From Bacillota bacterium (GTDB taxonomy: Bacteria; Bacillota; Clostridia; Lachnospirales; Bianqueaceae), in the NCBI GenBank assembly GCA_017620135.1, contig JAFZQZ010000019.1:1-60257 (forward strand): a stretch of DNA of 60,257 bases, read 5' to 3'. Positions 35,918 to 44,390 of this stretch are shown here, piece by piece. Made by a program: the position numbers and the translations under genes. Positions within the stretch are counted from its first letter, which is position 1. Each line of letters begins with the position of its first letter. Under the pieces are notes generated by a model. It saw only the letters and a list, made by a program, of their open reading frames with translations, was not told where the DNA came from and made no database searches.

Positions 35918-37657
35918 ATGAAACGATTAACGACTTACATTCGCCCGTATAAAAAAGAATGCGTGATCGCGCCGCTTCTGAAATGTATGGAAGCGCTGGT
36001 CGACCTGTTTGTCCCACTGTGTATGGCGGACCTTGTCGATATCGGTATCCATGGAAACAACGTGCCTTACATCTGGCGGATCGGACTGATTCTGTTCGGT
36101 CTGGCACTTCTGGGGCTTGCGTTCTCCGTCATCGCCCAGTGGTTCGCGGCCAAAGCCGCTACCGGCTTCGCGGCCGGACTTCGCAGGGATACCTTCCATC
36201 ATATCCAGACTCTCTCCTTCTCGAGCGCGGATCAGATCGGCACAGACACACTGATCACCCGTCTTACCTCCGATATCAATCAGACGCAGACCGGTATCAA
36301 CATGGGGCTTCGCCTGCTCCTTCGTTCTCCGTTTATCGTCTTCGGTGCGATGATCATGGCGTTTCGGGTCGATGTACCGTCCGCCTGGATCTTCGCGGTC
36401 ACGATCCCTGTCCTGGCGATCATCGTTTACGGGATCATGTGGATCACGATCCCGCTCTACAAAAAAGTACAGACGCAGCTGGACAGTGTCGTCTCTTCCA
36501 CCCGAGAGAATCTGACCGGTGTGCGTGTCATCCGTGCTTTCCGGCTGCAGGAACAGGAACGAAGAAGTTTCGAAGAAAAGACTGACCTTCTGACGATCGC
36601 TTCGGAAAAAGTCGGGCGATTCTCCGCGCTGACCAATCCGCTGACCTACGTCATCATCAACCTGGCGACCGCCTATCTGATCTATCAGGGCGCTCTGCGG
36701 GTCAACATAGGCTCTCTGACGCAGGGACAGGTCATCGCGCTTTTGAACTACATGGCACAAATCCTGGTCGAACTGGTCAAGCTGGCGAATCTGATCGTTA
36801 CTCTTACCAAAGCCGTCGCCAGTGCCGGCCGTGTGGAAGCGATCCTGCTGACCGAAAGTGACATGAAAGACGGAACAGAAGGCTTTCCGGAGGATACGAC
36901 GGTTCGGTTTGACCATGTTTCTTTCACTTATAGGGCGGCCAGCGAAGAATCCCTGACAGATATCTCGTTCTGTGCCAGGCCCGGTGAAACGATCGGTATC
37001 ATCGGCGGTACCGGAAGCGGTAAGACTTCGCTCGTGAATCTGATCCCAAGATTCTACGACGCGACCAACGGGCGGATCACGGTCGGCGGGAAAGATATCC
37101 GGAGCCTCAAACTATCCGGCATTCGTTCCTCCATCGCGTCCGTACTTCAGAAAGCGCTCCTCTTCCGCGGTACGATCCGGGATAACATGCACTTTGGCCT
37201 TCCCTGCGCCTCCGATGAAGAGATCTGGGATGCGCTGGAGGCTGCACAGGCCGCGGAGTTCGTCCGGACGAAGCCTGATCTTCTGGACGCGCCGGTCGAA
37301 CAGGGCGGGCGCAACCTCTCGGGCGGTCAGCGCCAGCGTCTGACGATCGCACGGGCGCTCGTTCGAAAGCCGAAGATCCTGATCCTTGATGATTCCGCGT
37401 CGGCGCTGGACTTTGCCACCGACGCGGCGCTGCGTCACGCGATCAAAGAACTGCCCGATCATCCTACGACGTTCATCGTTTCTCAAAGGGTCTCTTCCAT
37501 CATGTACGCGGATCAGATCCTTGTACTCGATCGAGGTGCTCTGGTCGGGAAGGGAACGCATGAAGAACTGCTGCGCACCTGCCATATCTACCGCGAGATC
37601 TACGAGACACAGATCCGGAAAGAATCAGAAGGAAAGGAGGAGGCGGTGAAATCATGA
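35918..37657 (+). CDS. ABC exporter half-transporter, degenerate ATP site
   Basis: A 579-residue protein with an N-terminal six-helix membrane domain and C-terminal ATPase. Walker A is GGTGSGKTS and the signature is LSGGQ. In Walker B the catalytic glutamate is replaced by aspartate (ILILDDSASALD), and the switch histidine is glutamine (IVSQRVSS). These two changes mark the degenerate subunit of a heterodimeric exporter (BmrC/BmrD type). It overlaps its partner gene as ATGA. Such pumps export drugs or lipids. Confidence 0.92.
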   Translation: MKRLTTYIRPYKKECVIAPLLKCMEALVDLFVPLCMADLVDIGIHGNNVPYIWRIGLILFGLALLGLAFSVIAQWFAAKAATGFAAGLRRDTFHHIQTLSFSSADQIGTDTLITRLTSDINQTQTGINMGLRLLLRSPFIVFGAMIMAFRVDVPSAWIFAVTIPVLAIIVYGIMWITIPLYKKVQTQLDSVVSSTRENLTGVRVIRAFRLQEQERRSFEEKTDLLTIASEKVGRFSALTNPLTYVIINLATAYLIYQGALRVNIGSLTQGQVIALLNYMAQILVELVKLANLIVTLTKAVASAGRVEAILLTESDMKDGTEGFPEDTTVRFDHVSFTYRAASEESLTDISFCARPGETIGIIGGTGSGKTSLVNLIPRFYDATNGRITVGGKDIRSLKLSGIRSSIASVLQKALLFRGTIRDNMHFGLPCASDEEIWDALEAAQAAEFVRTKPDLLDAPVEQGGRNLSGGQRQRLTIARALVRKPKILILDDSASALDFATDAALRHAIKELPDHPTTFIVSQRVSSIMYADQILVLDRGALVGKGTHEELLRTCHIYREIYETQIRKESEGKEEAVKS

Positions 37658-39402
37658 ATAAGCCCGGCAATGAAAAACAGATCATGAAAAAAGTCCTGAA
37701 GTACGTGCACCGGCATCTGCCGCTGGTCATCATCTCGATCCTTTTCGCCGCTTTTGTCGTAGCGCTCACGCTTTACCTGCCGATCCTGCAGGGCCGCGCC
37801 ATCGATAGGATCATCGGTAAAGGACAGGTCGATCTAACCGGTCTTGTCCGGATCCTGCTGATTATGGGCGGGACAGCCCTTGTCACCGGATTTTTACAGT
37901 GGCTGCAGAATATCATCAACAACCGGGTCACCTTCCGTGTCGTCAAAAGCCTTCGGGATGACGCGTTCCGGAAGATCGAGACTCTTCCCCTTTCCTATCT
38001 GGATGCGCATCCGTCCGGCGATATCGTCAGCCGGGTGATCGCCGATGCCGATCAGTTCTCTGATGGGCTGCTGATGGGCTTCACTCAGCTGTTTTCCGGC
38101 GTCCTGATGATCCTGGGAACGCTTGTCTTCATGTTCTCCATCAGCTGGCAGGTCGCGGTCCTGGTCGTAGTCCTGACGCCGGTCTCTCTCTTTGTCGCCA
38201 AGTACATCGCGGAGCATACCTATCAGCATTTCAGAAAGCAAAGTGAGATCCGCGGAAAACAGACCGCGCTCATCGATGAGATGGTCGGCGGTCAGAAGGT
38301 CGTGCAGGCCTACGGGCAGGAAGTGATCGTCCAGGCCAGATTTGACGAGATCAACGAGGATCTTCAGAAAAGCTCTCTCAAGGCAGTGTTTTTCAGTTCT
38401 CTGACAAATCCTGTCACACGTTTCGTCAACTCGCTCGTCTATGCCGCTTCCGGTACGCTTGGCGCGTTTATGGTGCTTCGGGGCCATATCAGTGTGGGCC
38501 AGCTTTCCGCTGTTCTGTCCTATGCCAATCAGTATTCCAAGCCGTTCAACGAGATCAGCAGCGTGGTCACGGAGCTGCAGAACGCCATCGCCTGCGCCGG
38601 AAGGCTCCTCGAACTGATCGAACTAAGCAGTGAAAAGGCAGATCCTGCTCCCGCGAAAGAAATCAAAGATTTCACAGGCAAGGTCGATATCGATCATGTG
38701 GACTTTTCCTATGTGCCGGAGCGACCGCTCATCCGGGATTTCAATCTGCATGTCCATCCGGGTCAGAAGGTGGCGATCGTCGGTCCCACCGGCTGTGGCA
38801 AGACGACCCTGATCAATCTGCTGATGCGCTTCTATGACGTCAGATCCGGCGATATTGCCATAGAGGATACCAGCATCTATGATATAACACGTAATAATCT
38901 TCGCCGTGGTTTCGGTATGGTGCTCCAGGACACCTGGATCAAAGAAGCTTCCGCCCGGGAGAACATCGCCATGGGTCGGCCCGATGCCACGGAGGAAGAG
39001 ATCATAGCCGCGGCCAAAGCTGCCCACGCGGATTCCTTTATCCGCCGGCTGCCGCATGGATACGATACGATCCTTCATGACGGTTCGGACCTCAGTCAGG
39101 GACAAAGGCAGCTGCTTTGTATCGCCCGTGTCATGCTGGCGCTGCCGCCGATGCTGATCCTGGATGAGGCTACCAGTTCCATCGATACACGTACGGAAAT
39201 GCAGATCCAGCAGAGCTTCGACGCGCTGACCAAAGACCGTACCAGTTTTGTCGTAGCACACCGTCTCTCCACGATCCGTACCGCTGATGTGATCCTGGTC
39301 ATGAGGGACGGCAATATCGTCGAGACCGGTACCCATCAGTCGCTTCTTGAAAAGGGCGGTTTCTATGCCAATCTGTATAACAGCCAGTTTGCCAGGAGTT
39401 GA
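37654..39402 (+). CDS. ABC exporter half-transporter, catalytic partner
   Basis: A 582-residue half-transporter with a six-helix domain and ATPase. Walker A is GPTGCGKTT, Walker B MLILDEATSSID with the catalytic glutamate, and the switch histidine is in VVAHRLST. The signature is LSQGQ instead of LSGGQ, as expected for the subunit whose signature faces the partner's weak ATP site. Together with the upstream gene it forms one asymmetric exporter. Confidence 0.92.
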   Translation: MNKPGNEKQIMKKVLKYVHRHLPLVIISILFAAFVVALTLYLPILQGRAIDRIIGKGQVDLTGLVRILLIMGGTALVTGFLQWLQNIINNRVTFRVVKSLRDDAFRKIETLPLSYLDAHPSGDIVSRVIADADQFSDGLLMGFTQLFSGVLMILGTLVFMFSISWQVAVLVVVLTPVSLFVAKYIAEHTYQHFRKQSEIRGKQTALIDEMVGGQKVVQAYGQEVIVQARFDEINEDLQKSSLKAVFFSSLTNPVTRFVNSLVYAASGTLGAFMVLRGHISVGQLSAVLSYANQYSKPFNEISSVVTELQNAIACAGRLLELIELSSEKADPAPAKEIKDFTGKVDIDHVDFSYVPERPLIRDFNLHVHPGQKVAIVGPTGCGKTTLINLLMRFYDVRSGDIAIEDTSIYDITRNNLRRGFGMVLQDTWIKEASARENIAMGRPDATEEEIIAAAKAAHADSFIRRLPHGYDTILHDGSDLSQGQRQLLCIARVMLALPPMLILDEATSSIDTRTEMQIQQSFDALTKDRTSFVVAHRLSTIRTADVILVMRDGNIVETGTHQSLLEKGGFYANLYNSQFARS

Positions 39403-39487
39403 TTTTTGGAGGAACTCACAAGCGAATTTCCTCCCCGGATATGGTAAACTATGAAGGTAATTTTATCCCCACTACAGAGGAGGAACT

Positions 39488-40750
39488 ATGTTCGATTTTC
39501 AGGAAATTGTGAAGGTTGATCCGGAGATCGCCGAACTCATTCAAAAAGAAGAACAGCGTCAGGAAGACCGCGTGGAGCTGATCGCTTCGGAAAATTTCGT
39601 TTCCAAAGCTGTCATGGCTGCCATGGGTTCTCCCCTGACCAATAAATATGCCGAAGGTTATCCCGGCAAACGTTATTATGGCGGATGCGACTATGTCGAT
39701 CAGGTCGAGACACTGGCCATCGAGCGTGCCAAAGAGCTCTTCGGAGCCGAATATGTCAATGTTCAGCCGCATTCCGGCTCTCAGGCCAACTTTGCGGTTT
39801 ATCAGGCCTTTTTAAAGCCCGGTGATACGATCCTCGGCATGAGCCTGGCCGCGGGCGGTCATCTCACCCATGGCGCTTCTGTCAATGTTTCCGGTCGTTC
39901 CTACAATGCGGTCGCTTACGGCGTGGACAAGGAAACCGGCTGCATCGATTACGATGAAGTCCGCCGGATCGCTCATGAATGCAAGCCTCAGATCATCGTG
40001 GCCGGAGCCAGCGCTTATTCCCGTACGATCGATTTTGCAGAGTTCCGTAAGATCGCGGACGAAGTCGGTGCCATGTTCATGGTAGATATGGCTCATATCG
40101 CCGGCCTGGTAGCGGCAGGCTATCATCCGAATCCCCTGCCCTATGCTGATGTGGTCACCACCACGACTCATAAGACCCTGCGCGGCCCGAGAGGCGGCAT
40201 GATCCTTACAAACAACGAGGAATACGCGAAAGCGATCGACAAGTCGATCTTCCCCGGCACCCAGGGCGGTCCTCTCTGCCATGTGATCGCCGCCAAGGCT
40301 GTCTGCTTCAAGGAAGCGCTGGATCCTTCCTTTAAGAAATATCAGAAGCAGATCATCCGCAATGCTTCCGCTCTGTCTGCGGCACTGAAAGAACGCGGAT
40401 TTGACATCGTCTCCGGCGGTACCGACAATCACGTCATGCTGGTCGACCTTCGTCCGAAGGGCATCACCGGCAAACGTGCCGAAAAACGACTGGAGCGCGT
40501 GTTCATTACCTGCAACAAGAATGCCATCCCCTTCGATCCCGAAAAACCGACCGTCACTTCCGGTATCCGTCTGGGAACACCGGCTGTCACGACCCGTGGA
40601 ATGAAAGAAGCGGACATGAACATCATCGCGGAAGTCATCGACAACGTCCTCTCCGCCAATGCGGACGACAAAGAGACCTTCACGAAGATCATCGAAGATA
40701 ATCGGGAAATAATCAAAGGTCTCTTAGAAAGATATCCATTATATCGTTAA
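39488..40750 (+). CDS. glyA: serine hydroxymethyltransferase
   Basis: A 420-residue PLP enzyme that interconverts serine and glycine, loading one-carbon units on tetrahydrofolate. The signature [14 protein letters not shown] carries the PLP lysine, and [22 protein letters not shown] and [12 protein letters not shown] are all typical. The gene stands alone with an extended -10-like TGGTAAACT about 40 bases upstream and GAGGAGG before the ATG. The leader is too short for a glycine riboswitch. Confidence 0.97.
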   Translation: MFDFQEIVKVDPEIAELIQKEEQRQEDRVELIASENFVSKAVMAAMGSPLTNKYAEGYPGKRYYGGCDYVDQVETLAIERAKELFGAEYVNVQPHSGSQANFAVYQAFLKPGDTILGMSLAAGGHLTHGASVNVSGRSYNAVAYGVDKETGCIDYDEVRRIAHECKPQIIVAGASAYSRTIDFAEFRKIADEVGAMFMVDMAHIAGLVAAGYHPNPLPYADVVTTTTHKTLRGPRGGMILTNNEEYAKAIDKSIFPGTQGGPLCHVIAAKAVCFKEALDPSFKKYQKQIIRNASALSAALKERGFDIVSGGTDNHVMLVDLRPKGITGKRAEKRLERVFITCNKNAIPFDPEKPTVTSGIRLGTPAVTTRGMKEADMNIIAEVIDNVLSANADDKETFTKIIEDNREIIKGLLERYPLYR

Positions 40751-40782
40751 TCGTTAGCAGAAAATCTGGAGATATACATAGA

Positions 40783-40862
40783 AAAAGGCCCCATTGGGTG
40801 TCTTCTCAGCGAGTTCGCGAAGTGTGCCGAGCCTGAGAAGGCGCCCATGGGGCCTTTTGTTT
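40783..40862 (+). terminator. very long convergent terminator hairpin
   Basis: Arms 40783-40809 and 40833-40858 pair over 26 base pairs with one bulge and two G-U pairs that only hold in the plus-strand RNA; the 23-base loop contains the palindrome TTCGCGAA. On the plus strand it is followed by GTTTT, on the minus strand by a T5 run. It sits between glyA and the convergent TPM-protein gene. Confidence 0.75.
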
Positions 40863-40874
40863 TATGAATTTCTT

Positions 40875-41675
40875 TTAGATCTTCCCTGATGTGCCGCCGT
40901 GAACTCCGCCACCGCCGCCACCGGATGGTCTGGACGTTGTCGGACGGTTGGTGTTCTGCTGCTGTTGCTGTCTGGGTACTCTTGTTACCTGTGAATACAG
41001 ATACTGCTCTCTGGCGTCTACGATCTGCAGGCTGTTCGAACGCACATAATTTCTGGCACCCTGCTGCTGATGGACGGATGTCAGCGCCGCTTTCTGGCCG
41101 CCGGTCCCGATCCATCCGGCGATCGCGCCGACAGCGGCTGCGATAGGCGCCCAGATGGGATTATGCTTTTTCTCGGTCGCTACCGGCTCACTATAATGCT
41201 GCAGATAATAATCCGCACCGGAGCCAAAGGTCAAGATGGCATTCATATAGTCTCCGCTCTTCAGATACGGAGCGACCTGTGAGATCAGTTCATTGCATTC
41301 ATAGTCAGAGAATACGCTGTAAGCATAGCCGCCTGTCGAGAACGCATATTCGCTTTCATCGATCGCGAACAGAAGAACGATACCGTTATTCGTCGAGCCG
41401 AATCCGACATTCGCATCGAAGTATTTATCCGCGGCATCCGCGGCTGACTCACCGTTCAGCGACTGCTTTAATACGAAGACGACGTCACACTGATTGTTTT
41501 GGCTGTACTCAGCCAGTTTCGAGTTCAGTTCCTGGATCTGGTCCTGACTGAGCGAGCCGGATTCATCGACCACATAGACAGATGCGGCGGAAGAACTCAT
41601 CGCGCCGAAGATCGATACGCTTAAGATCAGCGCGACCAGCAGCGCAAGGATAGAACGAACATTCAGTCTTTTCAT
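40875..41675 (-). CDS. TPM-domain secreted/membrane protein (YdjH/YgcG-like)
   Basis: A 266-residue protein with a signal peptide (LLVALILSVSIFGAMSSSA) and a TPM domain (about 32-150: VVDESGSLSQDQIQEL and NNGIVLLFAIDESEYAFSTG). A hydrophobic segment follows (WAPIAAAVGAIAGWIG), then a glutamine-rich stretch and a glycine-rich end (SGGGGGGVHGG). This matches the TPM proteins found beside SPFH and zinc-ribbon genes; in Bacillus subtilis the corresponding ydjH is in the pspA-ydjGHI envelope-stress operon. It is last in the trio here. Confidence 0.82.
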   Translation of the reverse strand: MKRLNVRSILALLVALILSVSIFGAMSSSAASVYVVDESGSLSQDQIQELNSKLAEYSQNNQCDVVFVLKQSLNGESAADAADKYFDANVGFGSTNNGIVLLFAIDESEYAFSTGGYAYSVFSDYECNELISQVAPYLKSGDYMNAILTFGSGADYYLQHYSEPVATEKKHNPIWAPIAAAVGAIAGWIGTGGQKAALTSVHQQQGARNYVRSNSLQIVDAREQYLYSQVTRVPRQQQQQNTNRPTTSRPSGGGGGGVHGGTSGKI

Positions 41676-41688
41676 CTTTCATCCCTCC

Positions 41689-42780
41689 TTACAGCAGCTG
41701 GAAGAGCCAGGAGGCTCCGTATACGAGCGCTGCCGCGATGCCCGCGATCAGGCCCCATTTTTTCCAGTAGAGTTTCTTGTCCATGGGCAGATCACCGACG
41801 AATTTACCGGTCTGTCCGTTCATGGCAAACGTATATTTCTTGTTGTCCCATGTCGTATTCAGAAGCCATACCGGATACAGCACGTATTTCGCTACACCGT
41901 TCATCAGCTGGATGCTCGAGTACTCATTCGCGACAGAAGCATAACCCTGTCCCTGCACCGTCTGATCGAAGGCCTGCTGCGTCGACTGTTTGATCCGCTC
42001 ATTCGCGCGGTTCACCGTCGTCTCTTTATCGACATCGTACTTGTCCGCCAGATATCCGGCCAGATACGCTGTCTGGAAAGGAACGGCTTCATTGAAATTG
42101 AAGGGTTCGATGGATTCCATCAGCGTGTCGTCCAGCTTGGATGATCCGTCGACCGGTACATGGTCGAAGCCCAGATATCCGCCGCGGATGACCTGGAAAT
42201 AACCGGTCTCCGTATAGACCCACTGAGGATCGGACCAGGTACGGGTCTTGGTCGCCTTGTAGCGCATCTTCGCGCTGGCGTCCGCATCGAACACCCAGTA
42301 CGGGACATAAAGGCCTTTGATCTCGTCGATATGGTTTTCGTCCTTGAAAACGGCAGGAAGCAGCTTTTTCGTCGCAAGATGTTTCTTAAGCGCGTTTTTC
42401 GCCGCCTGCTTGTCGAGTTTGAACGGAATGATATAGTCCGGTTTCAGATGGCCGCTGAAGTTGCCCATCATCATGACGGGATTTCCGCAGTACGGGCAGC
42501 TGGTGGCCGCTGTATTCGCGTCGCCGACGATCTCACCGCCGCATGATTTGCATACATATACACGAAGTCCGGAAGCTTCCCCCTCTGTCCATTCGGATCC
42601 GGGTTCGCTCTGCCACTCCATGCTGTCCGGAGAATCTGTCGCGAGCTCCTGGTCGTACGACTGCAGCGTCTGAAGATCGAATTCGGTATCACAGTAGGGA
42701 CATTTCATTTTCTGAAGCGTACTGTTCCATTCGATCGCGCCGCCGCAGCAAGGACATTTATATTGAAGTAGTCCTGCCAT
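41689..42780 (-). CDS. zinc-ribbon membrane protein (YdjG-like)
   Basis: A 363-residue protein with two zinc ribbons: CPCCGGAIEW...CPYCDTEF (9-34) and CKSCGGEIV...CPYCG (77-99). A mixed middle domain follows (VPYWVFDADASAKMRYKATK), and one membrane helix closes the C-terminus (WGLIAGIAAALVYGASWLF). It corresponds to YdjG of the Bacillus YdjGHI group, thought to work with an SPFH protein and a TPM protein at the membrane. It lies 13 bases before the TPM gene. AAGGAGA precedes the start. Confidence 0.82.
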   Translation of the reverse strand: MAGLLQYKCPCCGGAIEWNSTLQKMKCPYCDTEFDLQTLQSYDQELATDSPDSMEWQSEPGSEWTEGEASGLRVYVCKSCGGEIVGDANTAATSCPYCGNPVMMMGNFSGHLKPDYIIPFKLDKQAAKNALKKHLATKKLLPAVFKDENHIDEIKGLYVPYWVFDADASAKMRYKATKTRTWSDPQWVYTETGYFQVIRGGYLGFDHVPVDGSSKLDDTLMESIEPFNFNEAVPFQTAYLAGYLADKYDVDKETTVNRANERIKQSTQQAFDQTVQGQGYASVANEYSSIQLMNGVAKYVLYPVWLLNTTWDNKKYTFAMNGQTGKFVGDLPMDKKLYWKKWGLIAGIAAALVYGASWLFQLL

Positions 42781-42818
42781 AGATTGCTGTCTCCTTATCC
42801 AATCTTTCTAATAAAGAA

Positions 42819-42846
42819 GGACCGGGCTGCCTAAGCAGCCTGGTCC
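42819..42846 (-). terminator. hairpin between the SPFH and zinc-ribbon genes
   Basis: A 12-base-pair stem (one wobble) around a 4-base loop; on the minus strand it is followed by TTCTTTATT. Being inside the operon it may let only part of the SPFH transcripts continue. Confidence 0.6.
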
Positions 42847-42864
42847 TCACTGGTGTCTGAATGA

Positions 42865-44193
42865 TCAGCCTAACTTAGCTCCGCATTCCGGGCAGAATTT
42901 GCCGAGAACTCCATCAGCCGGGGTGTATCCGCAGTTCGGGCAGCTGGCCACTGGTTTCGCTTTACCGCAGTTCATACAGAACTTACCGGTATTCTGGGTG
43001 CCGCAGTCCGGGCAGGTCCATGTGCCAGCGGGAGCGGGCTGCGGTTTGCCGCAGTTCATGCAGAACTTGCCGGTATTCTGAGTACCGCATTCACAGGTCC
43101 ATCCAGCTGCAGGAGCCTGACCCATCGGGGCTGCGCCGGGAGCCGGCTGAGCCGCCTGCTGCTGATACTGAGGCTGCTGCTGACCCATCGCGTAAAGGTT
43201 CTGCGCGTTCATGCCGCCCATACCGCCGGCATTCATCGCCATGCCCATGCCAGGGAATCCGGTCATAGCGCAAGCGGAGTTGCCGGCTGCGGCTTTCATC
43301 GCGTCGGCCTGAGCACCGACCAGCGTAGCGCCTGCCATGGTGGGATCTTTAAGCATTGCGGTCCTCTGCGCCTGTTTGATCAGTTCCTGATCTTCCTCAG
43401 GCAGCGTGACGGAACCAAGCGCGACAGAAACGACCTGCAGACCGCGAAGGTTGCCCCATTTCTCGGACAGCTCACTGTTCAGAGCGGCTTCGAGTTCGGT
43501 GTTGTGGGTGACGATCTGGTTCGGACGAAGTTCCAGCTCGGAAAGTCTTCCGAAGGAAGGCTGCAGCGCGCTGACGAACTCAGGTTTCAGCTGGGTATCG
43601 ATCTTGTCACGGGTATATTCCTGGGTGACATTGCCGCAGACGTTGGTGTAGAAAAGCAGCGGGTTCGCGATCCGGTAGCTGTATACGCCGGAGCAGCGAA
43701 CGGAAACATCGATGTCCAGTCCGATCTTGGAATCTACAACACGGAAAGGAATGGGATTCGGGGTACCGAATTTGTTGTTGATGATCTCTTTGGTGTTGAA
43801 GTAGTAAACTCTCTGATCTTTGCCGGTGTCGCCGCCATAGGTGAAACGCTTGCCGATCTCTTTGAAGGTCTGTTTAATAGATTCTCCAAGAGAACCTGCG
43901 AAGATGCTGGGCTCCAGAGAGGTATCATACGTGAACTGACCGGGCTCCGCGCAAACTTCCACGATCTTGCCGTTTTCAACGATGATCATACACTGACCGT
44001 CATTGACCACGATACCGGAACCGTTGGAAATAACGTTATCAGAACCTTTGGTATTGGAGGAACGGTTGCCGATTCTCTTCTGGCCCTTGGTAACGAGAAC
44101 GTTCTCGTCCATGGAATCACAGTAGAAGAACTCTTTCCACTGATCGGCAAGAACGCCGCCGACAGAACCGACAAGTGCAGAAATAAGACCCAT
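42865..44193 (-). CDS. SPFH-domain protein with C-terminal zinc ribbons (YdjI-like)
   Basis: A 442-residue protein. The N-terminal 290 residues form an SPFH/band-7 fold of the YdjI (virion-core-like) type, with QWKEFFYCDSMDENVLVTKG and the conserved IANPLLFYTNVCGN. A glycine/methionine- and glutamine-rich linker follows (about 300-360). Three zinc ribbons close it: CECGTQNTGKFCMNCG, CPDCGTQNTGKFCMNCG and CPNCGYTP...CPECG; the first two are near copies. SPFH proteins form membrane scaffolds. It is first of the trio, under its own promoter. Confidence 0.88.
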   Translation of the reverse strand: MGLISALVGSVGGVLADQWKEFFYCDSMDENVLVTKGQKRIGNRSSNTKGSDNVISNGSGIVVNDGQCMIIVENGKIVEVCAEPGQFTYDTSLEPSIFAGSLGESIKQTFKEIGKRFTYGGDTGKDQRVYYFNTKEIINNKFGTPNPIPFRVVDSKIGLDIDVSVRCSGVYSYRIANPLLFYTNVCGNVTQEYTRDKIDTQLKPEFVSALQPSFGRLSELELRPNQIVTHNTELEAALNSELSEKWGNLRGLQVVSVALGSVTLPEEDQELIKQAQRTAMLKDPTMAGATLVGAQADAMKAAAGNSACAMTGFPGMGMAMNAGGMGGMNAQNLYAMGQQQPQYQQQAAQPAPGAAPMGQAPAAGWTCECGTQNTGKFCMNCGKPQPAPAGTWTCPDCGTQNTGKFCMNCGKAKPVASCPNCGYTPADGVLGKFCPECGAKLG

Positions 44194-44233
44194 AGTGAAT
44201 CTCCTTTCAAAACATAGAAATTGTGGTGATTCA

Positions 44234-44262
44234 AATATAGCATCTTCCCATGGTCAAGTCAA
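44234..44262 (-). promoter_or_regulatory. promoter of the SPFH/zinc-ribbon/TPM operon
   Basis: Minus-strand -35 TTGACT (44262-44257), 17-base spacer, -10 TATATT (44239-44234). Confidence 0.74.
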
Positions 44263-44302
44263 GAAAAACCGCCTCATACAAAAGAGTGATATTTTGCTCA
44301 TA

Positions 44303-44332
44303 TTGACAGAAAGAAAACGGCTATGCTACAAT
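44303..44332 (+). promoter_or_regulatory. promoter of gpmI
   Basis: Perfect -35 TTGACA (44303-44308), 18-base spacer, -10 TACAAT (44327-44332). Confidence 0.8.
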
Positions 44333-44390
44333 TAAGGATGCAATACAGTTCCATATCATTTCATTATCATATTGACGGAGGATACAAATC

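Noticed and set aside
39403..39487. Glycine riboswitch ahead of glyA
   Set aside because: Only 85 bases lie between genes, with a short GGAGGAA/TTTCCTCC stem and none of the expected aptamer structure.
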